From: Candidatus Equinaster intestinalis
GTDB taxonomy: Bacteria > Bacillota_A > Clostridia > Oscillospirales > Acutalibacteraceae
Length of the DNA stretch: 15,072 nucleotides
Assembly (NCBI GenBank): GCA_018065375.1
Contig: JAGHTJ010000032.1
Coordinates: 1-15,072, forward strand
Direction of reading: 5' to 3'
The notes beneath the pieces were generated by a model. That model worked only from the letters and a program-made list of their open reading frames with translations. It was not told the DNA's origin and ran no database searches. Shown in pieces: positions 6,351 to 13,886 of this stretch. Position 1 is the first letter of the stretch. Each line of letters starts with the position of its first letter. The position numbers were made by a program, and so were the translations under genes.

Positions 6351-6394
6351 AAAAGCAGCTTTATGCAAAACGCGTAAAGTTGCTTTTATTTTTT
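6351..6394. terminator. Bidirectional terminator between convergent genes
   Basis: A 13-bp stem (6351-6363 with 6375-6387) containing one G-T pair. It is followed on the plus strand by ATTTTTT and on the minus strand by TTCTTTTTTT. It serves both the nucleotidyltransferase gene and the converging sortase gene. Confidence 0.9.
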
Positions 6395-6401
6395 ATCAGC
6401 C

Positions 6402-7160
6402 TTACTTTGTAAGGGTATCGCTTTTAAGCACCGCCGCTACTATAAGCCGCTCGCTGTTATTCGAGGTGCAGGTGCTTAATGTTATGATTTTATCCCGAAC
6501 CGTAACCGCCGTACCCGTTCTTACATTATGGATTTTGGCGCTTGAAGAAAGGGTATCGGATATAAAGCCCTGAAAGCCCTCGTCTGTGGAAAAATCATAG
6601 GCATACATAATATGATTATCGTCAATAGTTCGTGAAGCATAAATCTGATATTCCAAAATGTGCCCTTCTGTATAGACCGTAATTTTGGAGTTTTTATCGA
6701 AAAACTCTTTATCCTTAAACCTTTTAACTTGACCGAACATAGTTCCGTTTTTCATATTATGACCGTAAATTACGGTGTTTTTATCCGAAAAATCGGCACT
6801 GTTTAACTGCTGAATATAAATTGAACCCGCTTTTTGGGTTTCACGGTGCCAATCGTGGGTAAGATAAAAATCCTCCTCGGTATTTGCGCCGCTTCGCATA
6901 ACAGGATAATCAATATCGGTGCCCTCAACCCTTATCCAGCCGCAAACGTCCGGATTTTCCTTATTCAGGCTATCGAAGTTTATCGGATTATCCGGCAACT
7001 CCTCTTTTGCGGAAACAACGGAGGAGGTTTTTTTATATTCATCGAGATTTTCTTCGACCGGCAGATAGGTTCTTAAGAGCAATATGACGGTAGCAACAGC
7101 CAACACCGCAAAAATGATTACGAGAATATCTATTTCTTTTCCGAAAATTTTTATTTTCAT
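6402..7160 (-). CDS. srtB: Class B sortase
   Basis: Membrane-anchored cysteine transpeptidase that attaches surface proteins or pilin-like substrates to the cell wall. The protein is 252 residues from the ATG at 7160. A single transmembrane helix lies at about 12-29 with the catalytic domain outside. NPDVCGWIRVEGTDIDYPVM (69-88) is the typical class B opening. The catalytic triad is visible: H134 in IYGHNM, C231 in TLSTCT, and R238 in NSERLIVAA. A TTG at 7220 would lengthen the protein by 20 residues, but AGGTGAT directly upstream of the 7160 ATG and the promoter position (-10 at 7180-7185) make 7160 the start. No substrate with a sorting motif is visible nearby; the two surface proteins at 707-2256 lack one. 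Confidence 0.93.
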   Translation of the reverse strand: MKIKIFGKEIDILVIIFAVLAVATVILLLRTYLPVEENLDEYKKTSSVVSAKEELPDNPINFDSLNKENPDVCGWIRVEGTDIDYPVMRSGANTEEDFYLTHDWHRETQKAGSIYIQQLNSADFSDKNTVIYGHNMKNGTMFGQVKRFKDKEFFDKNSKITVYTEGHILEYQIYASRTIDDNHIMYAYDFSTDEGFQGFISDTLSSSAKIHNVRTGTAVTVRDKIITLSTCTSNNSERLIVAAVLKSDTLTK

Positions 7161-7179
7161 AACATCACCTGATAGTTTT

Positions 7180-7208
7180 ATTTTAACACTCCTGTTGATT
7201 TTTTTCAA
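7180..7208 (-). promoter_or_regulatory. Promoter of sortase gene
   Basis: On the minus strand, TTGAAA (7203-7208), 17 bases, TAAAAT (7180-7185), about 19 bases before the 7160 start codon. Its -35 box is only five bases from the -35 box of the divergent AIM24-family gene. Confidence 0.75.
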
Positions 7209-7213
7209 GGTTA

Positions 7214-7242
7214 TTGACAAACTCGCCTTAATATATTACTAT
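7214..7242 (+). promoter_or_regulatory. Promoter of AIM24-family gene
   Basis: TTGACA (7214-7219), 17 bases, TACTAT (7237-7242), about 40 bases before the ATG at 7282. It is back to back with the sortase promoter, so the two polymerase sites probably compete. Confidence 0.78.
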
Positions 7243-7281
7243 AAAAATGGCGGAAGCCAAATATTTTAAGGAGAAAAAACT

Positions 7282-7962
7282 ATGAAATTCGAAATTAAAG
7301 GCGAACCGATGCCGGTTGTTATCTGCAACCTGGAGGCAGGAGAAACAATGATAACAGAAAGCGGCTCAATGGTATGGATGAGCCCCAATATGAAGATGGA
7401 GACGAGTGCCGGCGGAATAGGCAAGGCATTCGGCAGAGTTTTCTCGGGTGAATCAATTTTCCAAAACAAATATACTGCGCAAAACGGCGCCGGTATGATA
7501 GCATTTGCTTCGAGCTTCCCCGGCTCGATAAGAGCGGTTGAAATCACACCCGATAAGCCGCTTATCGTTCAAAAATCGGCGTTTTTGGCAGCAACTGCCG
7601 GAGTTGAGCTTTCTGTTTTCTTCCGCAAAAAGCTTGCCGCAGGTCTTTTCGGCGGAGAGGGCTTTATTATGCAGAAGATTTCGGGAAGCGGAACAGTTTT
7701 CCTCGAAATTGACGGCTCTGCAGTAGAATACGAGCTGGCAGGCGGTCAGCAGATGATAGTTGATACCGGAAATCTCGCTGTGATGGACTCCACCTGCACG
7801 ATGGATGTTCAAACTGTAAAGGGCTTTAAGAATGTACTTTTCGGCGGCGAAGGACTTTTCAATACCGTTGTAACCGGCCCCGGAAAAATCACGCTTCAAA
7901 CAATGCCTATGGAAAACTTTATCGGCATGATAGCCGCAAGAATTCCCAAAAATAATAATTAG
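7282..7962 (+). CDS. AIM24/TIGR00266 family protein
   Basis: A 226-residue soluble protein of the TIGR00266 (AIM24-like) family, a beta-rich fold found across bacteria and as mitochondrial AIM24 in yeast. Its biochemical role is unknown. Family marks are the opening FEIKGEPMPVVICNLEAGE, the early ESGSMVWMSPNMKMET, the central ITPDKPLIVQKSAFLAA, the Gly-rich GLFGGEGFIMQKISGSGTVF, and the C-terminal GGEGLFNTVVTGPGKITLQT. Length is normal for bacterial members. AAGGAG sits seven bases before the ATG. The gene is transcribed alone from its own promoter and ends in a 15-bp perfect palindromic terminator. No signal peptide or membrane segment is present. Divergence from the sortase may mean shared regulation, but nothing in the protein links it to the cell surface. 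Confidence 0.93.
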   Translation: MKFEIKGEPMPVVICNLEAGETMITESGSMVWMSPNMKMETSAGGIGKAFGRVFSGESIFQNKYTAQNGAGMIAFASSFPGSIRAVEITPDKPLIVQKSAFLAATAGVELSVFFRKKLAAGLFGGEGFIMQKISGSGTVFLEIDGSAVEYELAGGQQMIVDTGNLAVMDSTCTMDVQTVKGFKNVLFGGEGLFNTVVTGPGKITLQTMPMENFIGMIAARIPKNNN

Positions 7963-7976
7963 TTATTATAATCAGT

Positions 7977-8014
7977 CACCCCTGCAAGGAATTCCTTGCA
8001 GGGGTGGTTTGTTT
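7977..8014 (+). terminator. Terminator of AIM24-family gene
   Basis: A 30-bp perfect palindrome (7977-7991 with 7992-8006) followed by GTTTGTTTTC. There is no unpaired centre, so the real loop must form by opening the central GGAATTCC bases. Confidence 0.88.
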
Positions 8015-8135
8015 TCTGCCGCTTTTGAAGCCCCTCGCCAACATTCGCCTCTCTCTTTCCTTTACAAAGGGAGCAAAAGCCGGGCGCGCAATGCACGCCC
8101 CTGCGATTTATAATGTTGCGAAGCAACACCGCAAT

Positions 8136-8163
8136 TCCTAACTCCTAATTTCCAACTCCTCAT
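8136..8163. repeat. 7-bp-register array (TCCTAAY)
   Basis: Four blocks: TCCTAAC, TCCTAAT, TTCCAAC, TCCTCAT at 8136, 8143, 8150 and 8157. On the other strand the units read RTTAGGA, similar in layout to the ATTRTGA units at 608-712 and 1499-1526. Confidence 0.65.
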
Positions 8164-8166
8164 TTT

Positions 8167-8214
8167 CGGGACGTCGGAGCGCCGTCCCCTACGCCACCTA
8201 TTCATTCCTAACTC
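8167..8214 (-). repeat. 48-bp dispersed repeat, inverted copy
   Basis: Reverse complement matches 14638-14685 at 46 of 48 positions. It contains a GGGACG/CGTCCC hairpin. A shorter copy of the hairpin part lies at 14981-15010. Confidence 0.9.
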
Positions 8215-8217
8215 AAC

Positions 8218-8243
8218 AAAAAACCACCCTTTCGGGTGGTTTT
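8218..8243 (-). terminator. Intrinsic terminator of fba
   Basis: A 10-bp stem AAAACCACCC/GGGTGGTTTT (8220-8229 with 8234-8243) with a four-base loop reading GAAA on the minus strand, followed by a T-run (8218-8223). It starts 11 bases past the fba stop codon. Confidence 0.92.
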
Positions 8244-8254
8244 CTTGTTTTTTC

Positions 8255-9118
8255 TTACGCCTTATTTACCGAGCCGAAAAGCTCCATCTTTTCTTTTACG
8301 GTATCTTTAATTGCCTGGGTGCCGTCTGCAAGAAGTTTTCTCGGGTCAAAGCCCTTGCCCTGAAGGTCCTTACCTGCCTCGATATACTTTCTTGTTGCCG
8401 CCGCAAATGCGAGCTGACACTCGGTATTTACATTGATTTTGGAAACGCCCAGCGTTATTGCCTTCTTTATCATATCAGCCGGAATGCCTGTGCCGCCGTG
8501 AAGAACGAGGGGCATTTCACCGGTGAGCTCCTGGATAGCCGCCAGAGTATCAAAACGAAGGCCTGCCCAGTTTTCGGGATATTTACCGTGGATATTTCCT
8601 ATTCCTGCTGCGAGCATTGTAACGCCCAAATCGGCTATCATTTTACATTCATTCGGGTCGGCAACCTCGCCGCCGCCGATTACGCCGTCTTCCTCGCCGC
8701 CGATAGCTCCAACCTCGGCTTCAAGAGAAAGACCAAGTTTATTGCAGGTTTCAACGAGCTCCTTGGTTTTTGCGATGTTTTCTTCAATCGGGTAATGAGA
8801 ACCGTCAAACATTATCGAAGAAAAGCCTGCTTCTATACATTTCTTTGCGCCCTCATACGAGCCATGGTCAAGATGCAGGGCTACCGGAACGGTGATGCCG
8901 AGCTCATCAATCATTGCCTTAACCATATCGGCAACGGTTTTAAAGCCGCACATATACTTGCCTGCGCCCTCGCTTACACCCAAAATTACGGGTGATTTAA
9001 GCTCCTCGGCAGTAAGGAGGATTGCTTTGGTCCATTCAAGGTTATTGATATTGAACTGACCTACTGCATACTTACCCTGTTTTGCCTTGGTTAACATTTC
9101 TTTTGCGGAAACTAACAT
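8255..9118 (-). CDS. fba: Class II fructose-1,6-bisphosphate aldolase
   Basis: Zinc-dependent cytoplasmic enzyme of glycolysis and gluconeogenesis, interconverting fructose-1,6-bisphosphate with dihydroxyacetone phosphate and glyceraldehyde-3-phosphate. It is 287 residues, the usual length of the short Gram-positive FbaA type. The HLDHGS motif at 82-87 holds the catalytic Asp84 and zinc ligand His85. SLEAEVGAIGGEEDG (131-145) is the family signature. NIHGKY carries His178, and VLHGGTGIP carries His207 (zinc ligands in the family). INVNTE (228-233) is the phosphate-binding segment. A closely related tagatose-bisphosphate aldolase cannot be fully excluded, but no tagatose-pathway genes are nearby. 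AGAGGAAT precedes the ATG. The gene is transcribed alone from a promoter built into the hairpin at 9164-9199 and ends in a strong terminator. Confidence 0.95.
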   Translation of the reverse strand: MLVSAKEMLTKAKQGKYAVGQFNINNLEWTKAILLTAEELKSPVILGVSEGAGKYMCGFKTVADMVKAMIDELGITVPVALHLDHGSYEGAKKCIEAGFSSIMFDGSHYPIEENIAKTKELVETCNKLGLSLEAEVGAIGGEEDGVIGGGEVADPNECKMIADLGVTMLAAGIGNIHGKYPENWAGLRFDTLAAIQELTGEMPLVLHGGTGIPADMIKKAITLGVSKINVNTECQLAFAAATRKYIEAGKDLQGKGFDPRKLLADGTQAIKDTVKEKMELFGSVNKA

Positions 9119-9153
9119 TATAATTCCTCTTTCCTTTATTTTTTTACTTTATT

Positions 9154-9182
9154 ATTGTATACCAAAACCGCCGATTTTTCAA
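9154..9182 (-). promoter_or_regulatory. Promoter of fba overlapping a hairpin
   Basis: On the minus strand, TTGAAA (9177-9182), 17 bases, TACAAT (9154-9159), about 36 bases before the fba ATG. The -35 box lies in the loop and inner stem of the 9164-9199 hairpin. Confidence 0.7.
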
Positions 9183-9201
9183 TACAAATCGGCGGTTTTT
9201 T
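9164..9201. terminator. Hairpin terminator downstream of E2-like gene
   Basis: A 14-bp perfect stem AAAACCGCCGATTT/AAATCGGCGGTTTT (9164-9177 with 9186-9199). The T-run is longer on the plus strand (9196-9201) than on the minus strand (four T, then GG). It lies just past the stop of the minus-strand gene at 9206, so its natural job is ending that gene, yet it looks more efficient against plus-strand transcription. Confidence 0.75.
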
Positions 9202-9205
9202 ATAA

Positions 9206-10081
9206 TTATTTTACTGCGTATTTACTTTTTCTCTTTTGAGGAACCTCGATAATTACATTTTCGGGTCTTGCTTCAAGCAATTCGGGGTTTTCGAGGTACT
9301 TTTTCATCTTTCTGAACGCCATCGCAAAATAGCAACCCGAACAAATTCTTTCGTCCATCGTAAGACCAATCGGTATACATTTTTCGAAAACTATCTCGCC
9401 GCCCTTACGCTTTGCAACCTCTCTTGAATTGCCGAGGGTTAAAAAGAGGCTTGTAGTTCCGAATTCGTAGCAATGATGGAAAATATGGTTTGTTCGGATA
9501 GATGCAAGGTTTGAAATCGACATACTCGTATGGAACGGGCTGGCATCAATAACCGCCTTGGGCAGGAAACCGTATTTATCCGCAAAACGCAACAAACCTA
9601 CGCCGATATTAAGAATACCCGGAATGCCGAGCAGGATTTTAATTGCCTTTTCGGTGCCGTTGTTCTTGGCGTTTACACGGTTTTCATTTACGTAATCGTT
9701 TATGATATTATTTACGTCATCAATAGTATTTTCGTAATCGAAATACATTTTTGACATGGTGCCGTTATCCTTTTCGCCCGCCTGCAAAACAACCATACCT
9801 ACCGCAATTTCATTTCTTGCATAAATTCTTTTATTTACGATAAAGTGATTGAGCTCCGGAAACTCACAGAGCGTTCTTACGTATGCGGCAAGAAAAACTG
9901 CCATATGGCTTATATTCACACCGTCATTATTTCTTCGCGCGTTTATGTATTTCTGAATAGGCTCGAGCGGTATATCAAGCTCAATCATATTCATAGAATC
10001 ATAACGCTTATTCATAATAAAAGGCGCAACGGTATACATCGGGTCCGCATTTTTTACCTTTTTACCGTCTGCTCTCAACAT
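9206..10081 (-). CDS. Stand-alone E2/CAT-like acyltransferase with altered active site
   Basis: A 291-residue protein of the chloramphenicol-acetyltransferase / 2-oxoacid dehydrogenase E2 catalytic fold, without lipoyl or subunit-binding domains. Visible features: N-terminal MLRADGKKVKNADPMYTVAP, VFLAAYVRTLCEFPELNHFI (62-81), RIYARNEIAVGMVV (85-98), the family-like DASPFHTSMSISNLASI (179-195), YEFGTTSLFLTLGN (205-218) and IPIGLTMDERICSGCYFAMA (237-254 and on). In true E2/CAT enzymes the last segment reads DHRxxDG and supplies the catalytic His. Here it reads DERICSG: His is replaced by Glu and the second Asp by Ser. The substrate is therefore unknown and it may not be a classical acyltransferase. 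AAGGGG precedes the ATG. It is transcribed alone, between fba and the hydrogenase operon. Confidence 0.8.
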   Translation of the reverse strand: MLRADGKKVKNADPMYTVAPFIMNKRYDSMNMIELDIPLEPIQKYINARRNNDGVNISHMAVFLAAYVRTLCEFPELNHFIVNKRIYARNEIAVGMVVLQAGEKDNGTMSKMYFDYENTIDDVNNIINDYVNENRVNAKNNGTEKAIKILLGIPGILNIGVGLLRFADKYGFLPKAVIDASPFHTSMSISNLASIRTNHIFHHCYEFGTTSLFLTLGNSREVAKRKGGEIVFEKCIPIGLTMDERICSGCYFAMAFRKMKKYLENPELLEARPENVIIEVPQKRKSKYAVK

Positions 10082-10110
10082 AAATCCAACCCCTTAAAAA
10101 ATCTACAATA

Positions 10111-10139
10111 ATAATACACCTTTTCGACAAGAATTGCAA
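10111..10139 (-). promoter_or_regulatory. Promoter of E2-like gene
   Basis: On the minus strand, TTGCAA (10134-10139), 17 bases, TATTAT (10111-10116), about 30 bases before the ATG at 10081. Confidence 0.68.
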
Positions 10140-10153
10140 GAAATATATTTTGG

Positions 10154-10186
10154 AAAAAGCAACTCCCCGCTCTTTCGAGCGGGGAG
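10154..10186 (-). terminator. Intrinsic terminator of the hnd operon
   Basis: A 10-bp GC-rich stem CTCCCCGCTC/GAGCGGGGAG (10163-10172 with 10177-10186) with a GAAA loop, followed on the minus strand by TTGCTTTTTCC. It starts about ten bases past the hndD stop codon. Confidence 0.93.
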
Positions 10187-10195
10187 GAAGAAATC

Positions 10196-11938
10196 TTAAT
10201 ATTTCTTTCTGGGAGTATAAGAAGTATGGAGATCGTGATGTGCTTTGTGTCCGCCGAAGCCGTCATACCACTCTTCATAGAGCTTCTTTACAACGGGTGA
10301 TTCGTGAGACATACGAAGCGCCATTGACTTATCCTGGTCGTAAAGTGCTTTTGCACGAACAGCCTTGAGGTCAACGGTATCACGTACATACTGCGGCTGA
10401 ATCGGCTGACCGCCGCCGTTTACGCAACCGCCGGGGCAGCACATAATTTCGATAAAGCCCCAACCGTCCGGATTGCCGGCCGCAATCTTATCCATAATCT
10501 CTTTAGCCGCTTTAGCGCCCGAAGCAACTGCAAGCTTAAGGTCCATATCGCCAACCTTAACGGTAGCCTCTTTAATGCTGGCAGTACCTCTTACTGCTTC
10601 GAGTTCAACAGGCTCGGTAGCACCGTTGAGCCATACGTTTGCGGTACGAACTGCCGCTTCCATAACACCGCCGGTAGCACCGAAGATTACTGCCGCACCG
10701 GTATCTTCACCGAGAGGACTATCAAATTCTTCATCGGGGAGATTTACAAAATCAATACCTGCACGGTCAATCATTCTGCCGAGCTCACGTGTTGTAAGAG
10801 CAATATCAACATCGGGAACACCTGCAGCAGACTGATCTTCTCTGCCAACCTCAAATTTCTTTGCGGTACAGGGCATAATTGATACTACAACAATATCTTC
10901 TGCCTTAATGCCCATCTTTTCGGCATAGTAGGTTTTAATAACTGCGCCTGCCATCTGCTGGGGTGACTTACAGCTCGACAAATGACCGATTAAATCGGGA
11001 TAATAAAGCTCGCAGAACTTAACCCAACCGGGTGAGCAGGAGGTAATCATCGGCAGAGTTCCGCCGTTTTTAATTCTTTCAACAAGCTCGTTGGCCTCTT
11101 CTACTATTGTAAGGTCAGCCGAGAAGTCGGTATCAAATACCTTTGCAAAACCGAGGCGGCGTAAAGCGGCAACCATCTTGCCCTCTACGTTGGTACCGAT
11201 TTCCATACCGAAGCATTCGCCCAAGGTTGCACGGATAGACGGAGCAGTTTGAACTACTACGTGCTTGCTCGGGTCAGCGAGAGCTGCCCAAACCTTATCG
11301 GTATCGTCCTTTTCGGTGAGAGCGCCGGTAGGACAAACAACGGTACACTGACCGCAGGAAATACAGGGAACCTTGCCGAGCTCGAGATTGAATGCCGAGC
11401 CGATGCAGGTATCAATACCGCGGTTATTTGCGCCGATAACGCTTACATACTGCTCATTACAAGCGGCTACGCAACGGCGGCAAAGGATACATTTATTATT
11501 ATCTCTTACGAGGTGGGGTGTTGAATTATCAATCTCGTAAAGCGGCTTATAGCCTTCGAAACGGGTAGAATCAACACCGTAATCACGGCAGAGCTTCTGC
11601 AATTCGCAGTTTGTTGAGCGTTTGCAGGAGAGGCACTTCATATCGTGGGTTGAAAGGATAAGCTCGAGGGTAGTTTTTCTTGCCTTCTGAATTTTTTCGG
11701 AATTGGTAAGAACCTCCATACCTTCGCTTACGGGGTAAACGCAGGCGGTAACTACTCTGAAGCCTCTGCCTTCATTGGCTTCAACAACACAGATACGGCA
11801 AGCGCCGATTTCGTTTTTCTCTTTCATAAAGCAGAGGGTGGGAATTTCAACCCCTACTTTACGGGCTGCCTCTAAAATAGTGGAGCCCTTGGGTACGGAA
11901 ACTTCCATACCGTTAATTTTCAAATTTATCATATCCAT
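10196..11938 (-). CDS. hndD: [FeFe] hydrogenase catalytic subunit (HndD/HydA type)
   Basis: Reduces protons to H2 (or the reverse) as the catalytic subunit of a cytoplasmic NAD(P)-linked hydrogenase. It is 580 residues. N-terminal 2Fe-2S domain: C36, C47, C50, C66. His-Cys3 4Fe-4S site: H98, C102, C105, C111. Two 4Fe-4S ferredoxin sites: C150/153/156/160 and C192/195/198/202. H-cluster domain: L1 TSCSPGW (299-305), L2 MPCTAKKFE (355-363), L3 EIMCCPGGCVNGGGQP (497-512) with C501 and C505. A small-subunit-like C-terminal segment follows (VRAKALYDQD to the end). L1 has one Cys where monomeric clostridial enzymes have TSCCPGW. It is the last gene of the operon, 18 bp after hndC. AAAGGAG precedes the ATG. 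Electron bifurcation with ferredoxin is inferred from the subunit set. Confidence 0.95.
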   Translation of the reverse strand: MDMINLKINGMEVSVPKGSTILEAARKVGVEIPTLCFMKEKNEIGACRICVVEANEGRGFRVVTACVYPVSEGMEVLTNSEKIQKARKTTLELILSTHDMKCLSCKRSTNCELQKLCRDYGVDSTRFEGYKPLYEIDNSTPHLVRDNNKCILCRRCVAACNEQYVSVIGANNRGIDTCIGSAFNLELGKVPCISCGQCTVVCPTGALTEKDDTDKVWAALADPSKHVVVQTAPSIRATLGECFGMEIGTNVEGKMVAALRRLGFAKVFDTDFSADLTIVEEANELVERIKNGGTLPMITSCSPGWVKFCELYYPDLIGHLSSCKSPQQMAGAVIKTYYAEKMGIKAEDIVVVSIMPCTAKKFEVGREDQSAAGVPDVDIALTTRELGRMIDRAGIDFVNLPDEEFDSPLGEDTGAAVIFGATGGVMEAAVRTANVWLNGATEPVELEAVRGTASIKEATVKVGDMDLKLAVASGAKAAKEIMDKIAAGNPDGWGFIEIMCCPGGCVNGGGQPIQPQYVRDTVDLKAVRAKALYDQDKSMALRMSHESPVVKKLYEEWYDGFGGHKAHHDLHTSYTPRKKY

Positions 11939-11956
11939 TATTCTTCGGCTCCTTTC

Positions 11957-13474
11957 TTACTGTTTGCTGATTGCATTTATCTTACAGTTTGACATACAAG
12001 CGCCGCACTTAACGCACTTGTTTGCATCAATGGTGTAAGAAGGCAACTTATGACCTGCCGCAACATAATCGGTTTTGCTGATTGCATCTGCAGGACAGTT
12101 TTTAGCGCACATACCGCAACCGATACATTTATCTTTATCAATGGTGTAGGTGAGTAAATCTTTACATACGCCGGCAGGACACTTCTTCTCGTTTACATGA
12201 GCCTCGTATTCTTCACGGAAGAAACGAAGTGTTGCAAGAACGGGGTTAGGAGCTGTCTGACCGAGACCGCACAAGGAGTTGGTCTTTATGTACATACAGA
12301 GCTGTTCAAGGTTATCAAGGTCTTCGGCAGTACCGTTGCCCTTGGTGATTTTATTGAGGAGCTCAAGAAGTCTCTTGGTACCTACACGGCAGGGAGTACA
12401 CTTACCGCAGGACTCATCAACGGTAAATTCAAGGAAGAATTTAGCCATATCAACCATACAGGTATCTTCGTCCATAACAATAAGTCCGCCCGAACCCATC
12501 ATACAACCGATTGCTACGAGGTTATCATAGTCAACTTCGGTATCAATAAGACGAGCAGGGATACAACCGCCTGAAGGACCACCGGTCTGTGCGGCTTTAA
12601 ACTTCTTGCCGTTGGGAATGCCGCCGCCGATATTTTCGATTATATCGCGGAGTGTAGTACCCATCGGGATTTCTACAAGTCCGGTATTCTTAATCTTACC
12701 GCCCAAAGCAAATACCTTGGTACCCTTTGAACGCTCGGTTCCCATAGAAGCGAACCACTCTGCGCCGCGAAGGATTATCTGCGGAATGTTTGCAAAGGTT
12801 TCAACGTTATTTTCAACTGTAGGTGAATTGTAAAGACCCTTTACTGCCGGATAAGGAGGACGGGGACGGGGTTCACCGCGGTTGCCTTCGATAGAGGTCA
12901 TAAGAGCAGTTTCCTCACCGCAAACGAATGCGCCTGCGCCGAGACGAATCTGCAAATCAAAATCGAAGCCCGAGCCGAAAATGTTTTCGCCGAGGAGTCC
13001 GTACTCGTGAGCCTGGTTAATAGCCAACTGCAAACGTGCAACTGCTATCGGATACTCTGCACGAACATATACAAAGCCCTTTGTAGCACCGATTGCATAA
13101 CCTGCAATGGTCATAGCCTCGATAATACAGTGGGGGTCGCCTTCAAGAACCGAACGGTCCATAAATGCACCGGGGTCGCCCTCATCGGCGTTACATACTA
13201 CATACTTCTGCGGAGCCTTATTCGGAGCGGTAAGTCCCCATTTACGTCCTGTGGGGAATCCGCCGCCGCCTCTGCCGCGAAGACCTGAATCGGTAACTAC
13301 CTTAATAACGTCATCAGGAGTCATGGTGGTAAGTACCTTGCCAAGTGCGGCATAACCGTCCATCGCGATATATTCATCTATGCTTTCGGGGTTAATAACG
13401 CCGCAGTTACGCAGTACTACACGGTTTTGTGCTTTATAGAAAGCAGTATCGTTAAGAGATACAGAATTACTCAT
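11957..13474 (-). CDS. hndC: Hydrogenase NuoF-like flavoprotein subunit (HndC)
   Basis: Diaphorase subunit that exchanges electrons with NAD(P)H through FMN. It is 505 residues. The NADH/FMN-binding region includes [16 protein letters not shown] (65-80), [14 protein letters not shown] (94-107) and [20 protein letters not shown] (179-198). The 4Fe-4S ligands are [10 protein letters not shown] (C356, C359, C362) with C402 in SLCGLGQ. The C-terminal tail adds two ferredoxin-type 4Fe-4S sites: C450/453/456/460 and C487/490/493/497. Unlike HydB proteins of about 600 residues, it lacks an N-terminal thioredoxin-like domain. That domain is encoded separately by the gene just upstream, 11 bp away. 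AGGAGGT sits six bases before the ATG. This arrangement matches HndC of Desulfovibrio-type NADP-reducing hydrogenases. Confidence 0.95.
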   Translation of the reverse strand: MSNSVSLNDTAFYKAQNRVVLRNCGVINPESIDEYIAMDGYAALGKVLTTMTPDDVIKVVTDSGLRGRGGGGFPTGRKWGLTAPNKAPQKYVVCNADEGDPGAFMDRSVLEGDPHCIIEAMTIAGYAIGATKGFVYVRAEYPIAVARLQLAINQAHEYGLLGENIFGSGFDFDLQIRLGAGAFVCGEETALMTSIEGNRGEPRPRPPYPAVKGLYNSPTVENNVETFANIPQIILRGAEWFASMGTERSKGTKVFALGGKIKNTGLVEIPMGTTLRDIIENIGGGIPNGKKFKAAQTGGPSGGCIPARLIDTEVDYDNLVAIGCMMGSGGLIVMDEDTCMVDMAKFFLEFTVDESCGKCTPCRVGTKRLLELLNKITKGNGTAEDLDNLEQLCMYIKTNSLCGLGQTAPNPVLATLRFFREEYEAHVNEKKCPAGVCKDLLTYTIDKDKCIGCGMCAKNCPADAISKTDYVAAGHKLPSYTIDANKCVKCGACMSNCKINAISKQ

Positions 13475-13485
13475 AATTTTACCTC

Positions 13486-13842
13486 CTATTTAATGGTGTA
13501 TTCGGCGACAACGTTACCGCCCTTGATATGTTTCTCAACAACCTCTTCGGCTTTTTCAGCGGTCATCTTAACATAGGTGGTTCTCTTGCCTGCCTCGTAA
13601 ATCTCGATTACGGGCTCAAACTGGCAAATGCCTATGCAACCGGTCTGGGTTACGGCAACCTTATCCGAAAGGCCTGCTTCTTCTACTCCCTTAACGACAG
13701 CATCAAGAACCGGCTTTGCGCCTGCCGCGATACCGCAGGTAGCCATACCTACTACTACACGCATCTTATCGCTGTTTTCGCTAATGAAGATTTTATCTTT
13801 CATTTTGTCTTTAATAGACTGAAGTTCTGCTAAAGATTTCAT
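13486..13842 (-). CDS. hndB: Thioredoxin-like hydrogenase subunit (HndB)
   Basis: Small thioredoxin-fold ferredoxin-like subunit of the hydrogenase, corresponding to the N-terminal domain of longer HydB proteins. From the ATG at 13842 it is 118 residues, starting [18 protein letters not shown]. Key residues are C36 in [12 protein letters not shown] and C69/C73 in [12 protein letters not shown]. Only these three Cys are present, so a classical four-Cys 2Fe-2S site is not assured. An ATG at 13860 would add six residues, but it lacks a ribosome binding site, whereas AAAGGA lies upstream of 13842. The gene sits between hndA (45 bp to the chosen start) and hndC (11 bp), so it is translated from the same message. 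Its role is presumably electron relay or a structural link between HndA and HndC. Confidence 0.9.
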   Translation of the reverse strand: MKSLAELQSIKDKMKDKIFISENSDKMRVVVGMATCGIAAGAKPVLDAVVKGVEEAGLSDKVAVTQTGCIGICQFEPVIEIYEAGKRTTYVKMTAEKAEEVVEKHIKGGNVVAEYTIK

Positions 13843-13886
13843 ACACTTTAATCCTTTCATAAATTGTTAGGGTGCTTTACCCATTA

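Larger units (their letters stand above)
8015..8217. repeat. Intergenic REP-like repeat cluster
   Basis: No gene is seen. It contains an imperfect CCTTT/AAAGG segment (8051-8073) and a 20-bp block GGGCGCGCAATGCACGCCCC (8082-8101) whose exact reverse complement is at 14767-14786. A TGTTGC-GAA-GCAACA hairpin (about 8114-8128) and a 7-bp-register array (8136-8163) follow. The last part, 8167-8214, has a 46/48 reverse-complement match at 14638-14685. Confidence 0.75.

Noticed and set aside
7161..7220. N-terminal extension of the sortase from TTG at 7220
   Set aside because: The sortase promoter -35 and -10 lie within it, and the ATG at 7160 has a good ribosome binding site.
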